A stretch of DNA of 10,453 nt from OMOG01 sp041485845 (GTDB lineage Bacteria > Acidobacteriota > Terriglobia > Bryobacterales > Bryobacteraceae), in contig JBGPKH010000294.1 of NCBI GenBank assembly GCA_041485845.1, positions 1 through 10,453 of the forward strand. The letters are read 5' to 3'. The notes under the pieces are model-generated. The model had not been told where the DNA came from, did not search any database, and saw nothing but the letters and a program-made list of their open reading frames with translations. A program made the translations under genes and the position numbers. Shown here one piece after another: positions 4,901-10,453 of the stretch; positions within the stretch are counted from its first letter, which is position 1; every line of letters begins with the position of its first letter.

Positions 4901-7451
4901 GCGGCGTGACGTTGTAGGTGCAGTTGGCGCCGCCCTGTGTGATGGTGTATTGCTGCCCGCCGGCCAGGATGTGGCCCGTCCGCGAAAGCGCTCCCGGGTT
5001 GGCATCCACCGTGTAGTTCACCGTCCCGGTGCCGTTCCCGGTGGAGTTCACGTGAATCCAGGAGACGTCGGGCTGCGCCTGCCAGGTGCATCCGGCGCTG
5101 GCGAAAACGGTGAACGATCCTGGGCCGCCCGTGGCATTGGGGCTGTCGCTGCCGGGGCTGATGGTGTAGCTGCACGCCGCGCTGACCAGCGGCACGCGCC
5201 AGGCGCCGCGGCCGTGGGTGAAGGCATACAACCGTGCGACCCCGTTGGCGTTGTTGAGAACCAAAGCCTCGGTGGAGACGTTGGCGAATCCCGTGTTCTC
5301 CTTCAGCCACGTGTTGCCGCCGTCCGTGGTGGTGAGCACTCCGAGGTCGGTGCCGATGTAAATGCGCGACGTAGTGGTCGGGTCGATCGCGATCGTGTGT
5401 ACCGGGACATCGGGAATCGCGCCCGCCCCGCTGCCATCGAGCGGCGACCACGTGGTGCCGCCATCCGTGGACTTGTAGACATGCGCGTCTCCAGTCACGC
5501 TATTGAAGCTCGAGTAGGCGGCGTACGCGATGTTGGCGTTGGTGGGGTCGAAGGCCAGCCACGCTACGTAGCCGCTGCGCGGCAGCGCATTCGATACCCA
5601 GGGCGTATTCGAGTTGGCGCTGCGTGCGTTGTCCAGCCGGTAGATCTTACCGGTGTGGGTGCCGACCAGCAAGCGATCGGGATTCGTCGTCGATTGGGCG
5701 AACGCACTAACTCTCCCGGGGGAAAGAGTGCTCCCGACCTGCACCCACGAGCTCGCGCCGTCTTCCGTGCGCCACACTTTGGAGCCGCCGATCCACAGGC
5801 GCTGAGGATTGGCCGGGTCCATCAGGAACGGCGGAACGAACAGGAATCCGGTGTCGCTGATGCCGCTGGTGACCTTGCTCCAGTGACTGCCCGCGTCGAG
5901 TGACTTATACAGCAGCGGGGTTCCCTTCTGATTGTCGGGAGGGAACTCGGCGTAGAAGGTGTTGGGATTGCCCGGATCGACGGCCACGAAACCGCCATCG
6001 CCGCTCAGAATGGTGGTCCAGCCGTTGAGGCCGGCGCCGTCGGCGCCTTTGAGCGTGCCGTTGTCCTGCGTGCCGCCGATGTACGAGGCTCCGTCGGGAA
6101 GCGGGAGGCCGTGATAAAACTGCGTGACGGCATAGCTGTGGTTGAGGGTTGTCCAATTCACCTGGCTGTTGAGGTTGCACGGCGCTTTGGCGCCGATGGC
6201 GGTAGCGGCGCGCGCATTGCTGGTGCGCCACAGCCCGCCGTCGTTGCCGGCGAAGAGGACCTGGTTGGCGCCGCCGTCGTACTGCGGGTGAAAGACCAGG
6301 ACGTGTTGATCCGCGTGCGCATAGTTGGGCTGTGGCTTGTTATTCCAGTGCGACGCCAGGCCCCAGTTGGCGCCACCGTCGTCGGACCGGAAAAGATCGA
6401 CTCCGCCGGACCACACGACCGCGGGGTTCACGGGATCGACCTTGATGACGTTGTCGTACCAGCCCTGGTTCGCCATGGTGGGCTGATTGAAACAGCCGGC
6501 CGCTTCGCGCCCGTTGGTCAGCAGCCAGGTGTTGAGCGTGGTGGCGCTCTTGTTGTCGACGCGGATTTCCCAGGTGCCGGATTCGCCATTCGCCTGGGAG
6601 CGGTAGACGGCCCACAGACCTTCGAAGAAATTGCCGCACAGAGTCTGGTCTCCACACATGGCGAGGGCGTAGATGGTTCCTTGATTGGAGGGCGCGAGCG
6701 CCAGGGAGATTCGCCCCAGATGGTTGTCTTTGAGCACCTGGGTCCAGTCGGTGGCGCCTTCGGCCGAGCTATTCTTATACACTCCCGCGGGTGCGAACCT
6801 GCCGCAGGAAGCGAAGAGGTAGTCTCCGGGCAGATCGGTGCGCATGGCGAAGTTCAGGCAGCCGCCATCGAAACCGGAGCCGTCGAAGGTACGCGTCCAA
6901 CTGGCGCCGCCATCCAGGCTGCGCCAGATGCCCGTACTGGTGGCGGCGTACACGCGCTGGCTGCTGCGCGGGCTTACCACGAGGTCGCTGACATAGTAAA
7001 AGTCCTTGTTGTTGTTGGTGGTGAAGGTGAGCGCCGACCAGTTGGCGCCGCCGTCTGTGGTTTTGAAAATGCCCGCGCCGCGCTGGCCGTCGTTCTCATC
7101 CTGCTTGAAGGGAAAGACCTCGCCCGTTCCCGCGTAGATCACGTTGGAGTTGCCGGGATCCATGGCCAGGGAGCTGACAGCGATGTTGGCCATCAGCAGA
7201 TCGCTCAAGGGACTCCACGAGGCTCCGCCGTCGGTGGATTTCCAGACTCCGCCGGACACGCTGCCGGCGTAAATGAGGTTGGGATTCTGCGGGTGGACCA
7301 GAAGCGCGCGCGTGCGTCCGCCGATGTTGCCGGGTCCCAGCGGAGTCCAGGTTCCGAGCACCGCGTCATTGTCGGCGGAGGCATTGGGGCGGAGGACGCG
7401 GTCGGCTTCGGACGGCAACATGGTCCTTCGGGCGGTGGAAAAACGCGGCAT
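1962..7451 (-). CDS. Giant secreted mosaic protein: Asp-box propeller, BACON-like, PPC-like, CARDB and C-terminal repeats
   Basis: The 1829-codon frame begins MPRFSTARRT, but the gene really extends to 7658 (next entry). Domains by residue: about 35-755, a sortilin/BNR-type beta-propeller region with eight Asp boxes of the form S/T-x-D-x-G-x-x-W (72, 131, 178, 356, 517, 562, 661, 708), each after a 'DPxNxxxxYAG'-like strand; 760-841 and 844-930, two BACON-like Ig folds (C-x-Y then ...TITQGG/TISQSG); 935-1065, 1066-1190 and 1191-1317, three PPC-like beta-sandwich repeats, each with a WFRF/WYRY strand, a YDTVL block, an ACNDD turn and GQSYL; 1322-1407, a third BACON-like domain; 1411-1532, CARDB (ADLVVTAL to ESNEGNN); 1538-1678 and 1685-1829, two copies of a C-terminal domain. 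No catalytic motif was recognised. The likely role is binding polysaccharide or protein outside the cell, by family inference. The frame is intact over 5.5 kb, unlike its neighbours. Its stop lies at the IS630 end. Confidence 0.88.
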   Translation of the reverse strand: MPRFSTARRTMLPSEADRVLRPNASADNDAVLGTWTPLGPGNIGGRTRALLVHPQNPNLIYAGSVSGGVWKSTDGGASWSPLSDLLMANIAVSSLAMDPGNSNVIYAGTGEVFPFKQDENDGQRGAGIFKTTDGGANWSALTFTTNNNKDFYYVSDLVVSPRSSQRVYAATSTGIWRSLDGGASWTRTFDGSGFDGGCLNFAMRTDLPGDYLFASCGRFAPAGVYKNSSAEGATDWTQVLKDNHLGRISLALAPSNQGTIYALAMCGDQTLCGNFFEGLWAVYRSQANGESGTWEIRVDNKSATTLNTWLLTNGREAAGCFNQPTMANQGWYDNVIKVDPVNPAVVWSGGVDLFRSDDGGANWGLASHWNNKPQPNYAHADQHVLVFHPQYDGGANQVLFAGNDGGLWRTSNARAATAIGAKAPCNLNSQVNWTTLNHSYAVTQFYHGLPLPDGASYIGGTQDNGTLKGADGAGLNGWTTILSGDGGFVAVDPGNPNTFYAEFPPDNQKGTPLLYKSLDAGSHWSKVTSGISDTGFLFVPPFLMDPANPQRLWIGGSKVWRTEDGASSWVQVGSTLSPGRVSAFAQSTTNPDRLLVGTHTGKIYRLDNARSANSNTPWVSNALPRSGYVAWLAFDPTNANIAYAAYSSFNSVTGDAHVYKSTDGGTTWSPLDGSGAGAIPDVPVHTIAIDPTTTSRIYIGTDLGVLTTTDGGNTWLKENTGFANVSTEALVLNNANGVARLYAFTHGRGAWRVPLVSAACSYTISPGSDSPNATGGPGSFTVFASAGCTWQAQPDVSWIHVNSTGNGTGTVNYTVDANPGALSRTGHILAGGQQYTITQGGANCTYNVTPPGQPFPAGGGTGNIPVNAPSGCAWQASSAIGWITVVSTTPSPATGNGSVSINVSANTTSASRSATITVAGISVTISQSGSASAGGNDEIAGATLIGALPASISQNTASFTANSADPVHACTGGRDSATAWFRFVPNFSGVVQINTTGSDYDTVLSAYPGTSSAGAEAACNDDINDYALQSAFTLNVTAGQSYLVEVSSYGAVNAGGNLVLSLSANDLSAAATPVNALPFTTTQDIGSATSSAGDPVHTCTSSADSKTVWFRYNAGFTGNLLIDTEGSNYDTVLSVYNAAAPSSELACNDDTDQDSQSALSLAVISGQSYLIEVSRYHQGSSSGTLVLNVNGNDQPSQATPVARVQPGQFVGAATTSVSDPGLAACGGPLDKTVWYRYTATASGPIHVSTVGSDYDTVLAVYAGSIPGVEPACNDDIDSNNPGPSALNFNAGAGQSYLILVGDFNFNEGIFGTLNLIVHPNTACTFNASPGSKNFPASGGSDSFVLETNYPDCSWTLTPSASFIGVAPSSGIGSAFIDYSVARNASASPRSGSIGVTGNSGLFTVTHDAGGAADLVVTALTGPNTAQAGGTLNVSGTVTNQGSVAAGPFTFEFYFSSSPAISTAAVDTGWGCTISRLAAGASFTCSGSIGVPAGLSTGTWYLGAIADPDNFVAESNEGNNARASDSGPVNVNGGANRTPGPVSANPGAGSGATQNFTFTFSDPDGRQDLNVVNILINNSLDARNACYLAYSFPSNVLYLVANDGGSLLPGTVMNGSGSVSNGQCTVNGANSSVGGSGTSLTLNLSMTFTAGFAGNKIIYLAARDIVLNNSGWQALGAWGVPGANTFPAVVGVNPARGSGSSQAFTFTFNDTKGFQDLGVVNILIHNSLDARGACYLAYSRPSNALYLVTDDGLGLVPGLVSNGSGTVSNSQCTVTGAGSSAIGSGNNLILIVNVSFSAAFNGNRVIYMAARDGTDANNSGWQSMGSWTVQ
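1965..2399 (-). repeat. C-terminal domain repeat, copy 2 (end of the giant gene)
   Basis: Residues about 1685-1829. Marker blocks: GSGSSQAFTFTFNDTKGFQD, VVNILIHNSLDAR, CYLAYS, LYLVTDDG, NGSGTVSNSQCTV, VIYMAARD, NNSGWQSMGSWTVQ. The WTVQ ending immediately precedes the TAA stop and is the same as the ending of the sedolisin pseudogene. Confidence 0.75.
2418..2840 (-). repeat. C-terminal domain repeat, copy 1 (within the giant gene)
   Basis: Residues about 1538-1678. Marker blocks: GSGATQNFTFTFSDPDGRQD, VVNILINNSLDAR, CYLAYS, LYLVANDGG, NGSGSVSNGQCTV, IIYLAARD, NNSGWQALGAW. A second copy follows directly, and a third (partial) ends the neighbouring sedolisin pseudogene. I know of no named domain for it. 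Confidence 0.75.
3501..3881 (-). repeat. PPC-like domain repeat, copy 3 of 3 (within the giant gene)
   Basis: Residues about 1191-1317. Marker blocks: ACGGPLDKTVWYRY, GSDYDTVLAVY, ACNDDI, GQSYLILVG. More diverged than copies 1 and 2: the DPVHxC block is reduced to DPGLAAC. Confidence 0.6.
3882..4256 (-). repeat. PPC-like domain repeat, copy 2 of 3 (within the giant gene)
   Basis: Residues about 1066-1190. Marker blocks: DPVHTCTSSADSKTVWFRY, GSNYDTVLSVY, ACNDDT, GQSYLIEVS. Similar to copy 1 in both protein and DNA (for example, the plus-strand CCGTGTCGTAGT near 4060 and 4445). Confidence 0.6.
4257..4649 (-). repeat. PPC-like domain repeat, copy 1 of 3 (within the giant gene)
   Basis: Residues about 935-1065. 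Marker blocks: DPVHACTGGRDSATAWFRF, GSDYDTVLSAY, ACNDDI, GQSYLVEVS. Bacterial pre-peptidase C-terminal domains are secreted beta-sandwich modules; assignment is by pattern. Confidence 0.6.
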
Positions 7452-7658
7452 GCGGCGCAGGTGGTCGAGCGCGGGCCAATATCGCTCTACGGGGACTCCG
7501 GAAGTGCCGGAAGGCGCGCGTTTCAGGCGGTAGAAGGCGGCCGCCTGGCCGGGTTGATCGAACTCTTTTTCTTAGGCGCCGGCGTGCCGGACGGTGCGGG
7601 TGGGACAGAGGATAAGACCGAAGAGCAATACCTGAAGAAAGATGCGGCGCCGGTTCAT
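7452..7658 (-). other. 5' part of the giant gene: signal peptide plus linker, split by an in-frame TAA
   Basis: From the ATG at 7658-7656, preceded by AGGG about ten bases upstream, the minus strand reads MNRRRIFLQVLLFGLILCPT and then RTVRHAGA, a good signal peptide: basic n-region, hydrophobic core, A-x-A end. The next codon is TAA (7574-7572). The same frame then continues EKEFDQPGQAAAFYRLKRAP and 20 more residues straight into the M at 7451. One base change (for example CAA to TAA) would make a single 1898-codon gene with cleavage at AGA|Q. As the sequence stands, the open part must start inside, at 7451 or a weak upstream codon, without a signal peptide. Either this is a recent nonsense mutation or a sequence error. 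The later 1829 codons show no decay, which argues that the mutation is very recent or not real. Confidence 0.75.
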
Positions 7659-7714
7659 GAAGGTCGCCCTGAGGCGGATTCGCGTACGAACGCGCGCTTG
7701 TGCGCCATTGCTGT

Positions 7715-7743
7715 GTTATACACCGTTAGGAGAGCCGGATCAA
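7715..7743 (-). promoter_or_regulatory. Promoter of the giant gene
   Basis: TTGATC (7743-7738), a 17-base spacer, then TATAAC (7720-7715): both hexamers match consensus at four to five positions and the spacing is ideal. It lies 57 bases ahead of the signal-peptide ATG and 12 bases beyond the end of the sedolisin pseudogene, so the giant gene can be transcribed on its own. The block AACGGT just ahead of the -10 and ACAGCAAT at and beyond it recur in the sedolisin promoter. No terminator was seen between the two genes. Confidence 0.65.
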
Positions 7744-7754
7744 GGTATCGGCTG

Positions 7755-9111
7755 CTATTGCACGGTCCAGAAACCCAGGGCTTGCTTGCCGGAGTTATTC
7801 GCCTCGCTGGCGTCACGGGCAGGCAGGTAGATCACGCGATTGCCGGCAAACGCAGCGGGGAAGCTCATGTTCAGAGTCAGTGTCAGAGTGTCGCCGCTCC
7901 CGCTGGCGAAGGAACCGGCGCCCGTCACCGTACACTGACTGATGCGCACCGACCCGGAACCGTTCAGCACCAGGCCGGACAGCAGCGCCGTGCCGCCGTC
8001 GTTGACCAGGTAGAGCGTCATAGCCAGCCGACACAAACACGGAGATGCCCTGGGCCGCGGCCTGCGCCCAGAGCGTATTGCTGGTTACCGATGCTACCGT
8101 TGTCCGCCTCGCAGGCGCCGAAGCTCATGCTCATCACCGAGCCCATGTTGTGGTCCACGATGTACTGGCAGAGAGGTCCACGCCATCGGTGTTGATGGTG
8201 CTCTTGCGGATGACAAGCTTCACGGTGTCGCCTCTGGCGACCGCGCCGGACCACTCGACATCCAGAGCGGCTTCGATCTCTTCGTTGCCGCTGATAAAGC
8301 CGGGGTCATTCCCATTGACGATGATTTGAGTGTTGTTCACCGGCAGGCCGGCGAGGGAACGGAACGCGGTGACATCGGCGGTCTTCATGTTCGTGCGGCC
8401 GGCAATCGCGATGGTCTGGCCGGGGCCGTCGTAGCCGTTGTTCCAGAGCGCCGCCACGTTGTAGATGGCGGCGAAATCGTAGGGCACCATGGCGTGGCCG
8501 CCGCCCAGGTTTTGATCCACGACGTGGTGCAAGGTGTGCCTTGGGAAGCTGTGCAGCGAGACTACGCCGCGAACCACCGGCGCCAGGGCGTCGGGAACAG
8601 CGATATCGGTGGAATTCGCGATGCGGGTTACGCCGTTCAATGCGTAGCGATGGATCTCCGTGTGGAATGCGCTTTCCACCTGGCGCGCCGATCCGCAGAA
8701 CTCGATCGCGGTGCGCCCTTTGGCGATGTTGTCGATTTGAAACCCGCGGCTCCGGAGCTATTCGGCGATGGCGCCGAGGTCCTGTGTCGGAGGCGCCGAA
8801 CTGTTGGCCGAACTCCGGGCGTGAGCCACTGGTGGTAGCGCGGAGATGCGGGCTCCCTGCAGATCCGCAAGGAGCCGATCGAGCGCCGTCTGTTGTTCGG
8901 GACCGCGCGCGAGCAGCAGCAGCATGCGCTCCATGCGCAACTCCGCGGCCGCGGGGCGCGCGTCATTCGCCGGGATGGCGAGCGGATGGGTGGTCCGCGC
9001 AAGCCGGAAGACCGCCGATTCGTTCACCGGGCGGGTGATGCGCGGGCGCACCCGACCGAGGAGGGCGGTGCTCGAAACACTCAAAAAGGAAAGGGTAATG
9101 ACGCGCAGCAT
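7755..9111 (-). pseudogene. Sedolisin (peptidase S53, kumamolisin-like) pseudogene fused to a C-terminal repeat domain
   Basis: The start is the ATG at 9111 (GGGGAG eight bases upstream) with a short hydrophobic leader, MLRVITLSFLSVSSTALLG. The pro-domain follows in pieces: ALDRLLADLQ, then SPRYHQWLTP, EFGQQFGASD, RSRGFQIDNIAKGRT, VESAFHTEIHRYALNG. The frame shifts near 8856, 8816 and 8785, and a TAG at 8760-8758 interrupts AE|LRSRG (Trp expected). The protease domain starts at YDFAAIYNVAALWNNGYDG and has the catalytic Glu/Asp region in EEIEAALDVEW. Further frameshifts near 8168 and 8080 separate YIVDHNMGSVMSMSFGACEA and NTLWAQAAAQGISVFVSAG. At about 8016-8030 the sequence jumps to LYLVNDGG of the C-terminal repeat and ends WTVQ-TAG. 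The GTSxxxP serine region and the rest of the protease domain are deleted. Sedolisins are secreted acid serine-carboxyl peptidases of about 550 or more residues; this one cannot be active. Confidence 0.88.
7758..8020 (-). repeat. C-terminal domain repeat, partial third copy (end of the sedolisin pseudogene)
   Basis: LYLVNDGG, NGSGSVRISQCTVTGAGS, NRVIYLPARD, NNSGKQALGFWTVQ. It corresponds to the last 85-90 residues of the copies at the end of the giant gene; the first half of the domain was lost in the deletion. Two changes (K for W in NNSGW, P for A in LAARD) fit relaxed constraint. Confidence 0.8.
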
Positions 9112-9133
9112 GGCTCCCCGTGGTATTACTGTC

Positions 9134-9163
9134 TTTGTAAACCGTTCGGGGGTCTGAGATCAA
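9134..9163 (-). promoter_or_regulatory. Candidate promoter of the sedolisin gene, similar to that of the giant gene
   Basis: TTGATC (9163-9158), 18 bases, then TACAAA (9139-9134), 22 bases ahead of the ATG at 9111. The spacer ends in AACGGT and the region past the -10 reads GACAGTAAT, closely matching the promoter at 7715-7743. The -35 ends only four bases before the GTG start of the divergent gene at 9168, so the two genes share a 56-bp control region. No separate convincing promoter was seen for the plus-strand gene. Confidence 0.5.
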
Positions 9164-9167
9164 AGTT

Positions 9168-10073
9168 GTGACCGCCGCCATCGCGCTGTTTTTTCTCGCC
9201 GCCGCCACCCCGGAGCAACGGGCTGTCGACTATTTGGCCGGCGAAGTTCCGCGTTGGCGGCGCGAGAACCATTGCTACTCGTGCCACAACAACGGCGATG
9301 GGGCGCGCGCCCTCTACGCCGCGGCGCGCCGCGGCTACGCGTTGCCGGACGCGACGTTGGACGACACGACGCGGTGGCTGCTCGAGCCTGCGGGCTGGGA
9401 TCGCAACCCGGGCACGCCAGGTTTCAACAACGCCAGGCTGGCTCGCATCCAGTTTGCGGCGGCGCTGGCGGAAGCGTCCGCCAACGGCTTCGTAACCCGG
9501 CGTGAGATTCTGCTCGGGGGCGCGCGTTTGCTCGTCCCCGATCAGGAAGCCGACGGTTCGTGGGGAGTCGACACGGGCGGTGCGCCCGGCGCGCCGGCCA
9601 CATACGGGAGCGCGCTCGCGACGTACATGGCCCGGCACACGCTGGAAACCGCCGATCGCGCGGAGTTTGCCGAGCCCATTGCGCGCGCCAACCGCTGGTT
9701 CGCAGCGGCGAGGCCGGGCAACCTTCTGGATGCCGCGGCCATGCTGTTGGCCATGCCGCGATCGGCGGAGGTGAGGCGCAAGTGCCTCGACCTGGTGCTT
9801 GGGGCGCAGAGCAGCGACGGCGGTTGGGGGCCGCAACTCCACGCGCCGGCTGAGCCCTTCGACACGGCGATCGTGCTGCTGGCGCTCGAGGCGATGCGCG
9901 ATCCCAAGCGCACTGCCAGGGCTGTCGCGCGCGGGAGAGCGTTCCTGATCGCGCGGCAGCAGGCGGATGGGAGCTGGCCGGAGACGACGCGGCCTCCCGG
10001 GCAACTCAGTTATGCGGAGCACATCTCGACTTCGGGTTGGGTGTTGTACGCGCTGCTGAGGGTGACGCGGTGA
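9168..10073 (+). CDS. Squalene-cyclase-like repeat protein with an N-terminal CxxCH motif
   Basis: The 301-residue protein starts at a GTG; an in-frame TAA lies 27 bases upstream and no ATG is available. Residues 3-13 (AAIALFFLAAA) form a short hydrophobic segment, probably a weak signal peptide without a basic n-region. Residues 36-40 are CYSCH, the c-type haem attachment pattern, in HCYSCHNN. Three QW-like repeats follow: QEADGSWG (126), QSSDGGWG (214) and QQADGSWP (264), set among helices as in alpha/alpha-toroid squalene-hopene cyclases and prenyltransferases. The DxDD acid motif of class II cyclases is absent and the protein is about half a cyclase in length, so cyclase activity is not expected. 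Similar short CxxCH plus toroid proteins occur, as I recall, in Acidobacteriota and Planctomycetes without known function. It diverges from the sedolisin pseudogene across 56 bp. Whether haem is bound is unknown: a CHHQ/CHNN motif may bind haem or simply be a family signature. Confidence 0.75.
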   Translation: MTAAIALFFLAAATPEQRAVDYLAGEVPRWRRENHCYSCHNNGDGARALYAAARRGYALPDATLDDTTRWLLEPAGWDRNPGTPGFNNARLARIQFAAALAEASANGFVTRREILLGGARLLVPDQEADGSWGVDTGGAPGAPATYGSALATYMARHTLETADRAEFAEPIARANRWFAAARPGNLLDAAAMLLAMPRSAEVRRKCLDLVLGAQSSDGGWGPQLHAPAEPFDTAIVLLALEAMRDPKRTARAVARGRAFLIARQQADGSWPETTRPPGQLSYAEHISTSGWVLYALLRVTR

Positions 10074-10144
10074 GGCGTTCGCTCATCGGGAACCGACCTA
10101 CGCGGCGCTGCTACACATGAACTGAGGGTGTCCGGGATGAAGCA

Positions 10145-10402
10145 TTGGTCGATCCGCGTCCCGGAGGATTCACCTCTTCGAAACTGGCGGATCAAGCCGT
10201 GCAGAAGAACAACCCGGGCGGCGATGGCCTGGAGACCAGCCGGAGCTGGACTCGGGAGAAAGCAATCCGTCCCTTGTTGGCCGCCGCCCAAGAGATCCGG
10301 CCTTCCCGCGGATCACAGAACGCGACGGCGCTCGGCCGTCACTACGAAACCGTCCGAGCAGGCATGGCGGGTATTTTGCGGGAACTCGGAGTGGCCGCCT
10401 GA
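10145..10402 (+). CDS. Unrecognised short open frame, possibly a gene remnant
   Basis: A frame of 85 codons from a TTG at 10145, open in frame back to a TGA about 24 bases further upstream, ends in the TGA at 10400-10402. The second half (EKAIRPLLAAAQEIRPSRG, then ALGRHYETVRAGMAGILREL) looks like genuine helical protein with G/C-rich third positions; the first 30 residues are less convincing. A GTG at 10199 is an alternative start. No ribosome binding site fits the TTG. An overlapping frame from the ATG at 10137 (MKHWSIRVPEDSPLRNW) also begins plausibly but soon turns into arginine-rich nonsense, so the pair could be one gene broken by a frameshift. No family was recognised. Confidence 0.35.
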   Translation: MVDPRPGGFTSSKLADQAVQKNNPGGDGLETSRSWTREKAIRPLLAAAQEIRPSRGSQNATALGRHYETVRAGMAGILRELGVAA

Positions 10403-10420
10403 GCACCGGCAATTATTTTT

Positions 10421-10439
10421 CGGGCTTCGCCCTAGCCCG
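10421..10439. other. Small hairpin downstream of the last open frame
   Basis: CGGGCT and AGCCCG form a 6-bp stem around a 7-base loop. The T-run (TTATTTTT, 10413-10420) precedes the stem on the plus strand, and no T-run follows it on either strand, so it does not have the form of an intrinsic terminator. Function unknown. Confidence 0.3.
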
Positions 10440-10453
10440 ACTTTCGCAAAACC

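Noticed and set aside
7560..7658. Two compensating frameshifts in the signal-peptide region of the giant gene
   Set aside because: Another frame reads a Pro/Ala-rich stretch with KKK, but a single substitution at the TAA explains the data more simply and gives a proper AGA|Q cleavage site.
6111..8195. 694-codon open frame on the plus strand
   Set aside because: It is antisense to the propeller domain, the promoter region and part of the sedolisin pseudogene. It shows no domain and only reflects high-GC codon bias.
10413..10439. Intrinsic terminator at the right edge
   Set aside because: The T-run precedes the stem instead of following it, on the only strand where it is a T-run.
1..10453. 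CRISPR arrays, tRNA or rRNA genes, phage structural genes
   Set aside because: No regularly spaced short repeats, no tRNA-like cloverleaf or rRNA stretches, and no recognised phage proteins were seen on reading through.

Overview
The window is high-GC bacterial DNA and most resembles Acidobacteriota, probably a Solibacter/Bryobacter-type genome. That assignment is inference. It rests on a sedolisin-type secreted protease, an Asp-box propeller protein extended with BACON-like, PPC-like and CARDB domains, a C-terminal domain I associate with that group, and a CxxCH protein with squalene-cyclase-like repeats. No rRNA, tRNA or CRISPR array was seen.

Layout. (1) 1-1441 is a decayed toxin-antitoxin and IS region: a HigB/HigA-type pair on the minus strand (higA runs off the left edge, higB carries a one-base frameshift) with a palindromic candidate operator; an unassigned open frame; a VapB-type antitoxin; a VapC toxin cut off after about 34 codons; and, joined to it, the 5' part of an IS1634-like transposase. 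(2) 1443-1964 is a 518-bp internally deleted IS630-family element bounded by short inverted repeats and TA dinucleotides. It sits exactly in the stop codon of the next gene. (3) 1962-7658, minus strand, is a giant secreted mosaic protein: Asp-box beta-propeller, two BACON-like domains, three PPC-like domains, a third BACON-like domain, CARDB, and two copies of a C-terminal repeat. Its signal peptide is separated from the mature part by one in-frame TAA. (4) 7755-9111, minus strand, is a sedolisin (peptidase S53) pseudogene with several frameshifts, a TAG, and a large internal deletion that fuses the middle of the protease domain to the same C-terminal repeat. (5) 9168-10073, plus strand, divergent from the sedolisin across 56 bp, is a protein with a CYSCH haem-type motif and three QW-like repeats. 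(6) 10074-10453 holds one short unassigned frame and a small hairpin.

How the parts relate. The giant protein and the sedolisin pseudogene look like members of one secreted set: same strand, same C-terminal domain ending in WTVQ, and similar promoters (TTGATC -35, then an AACGGT block next to the -10). The left third is a graveyard of toxin-antitoxin modules and insertion sequences. The clearest new observations are the IS630 insertion that regenerates a stop codon, the nonsense codon at the signal-peptidase site, the shared promoter and C-terminal domain, and the vapC/transposase double truncation. I found no intact, clearly novel defence or mobile system.
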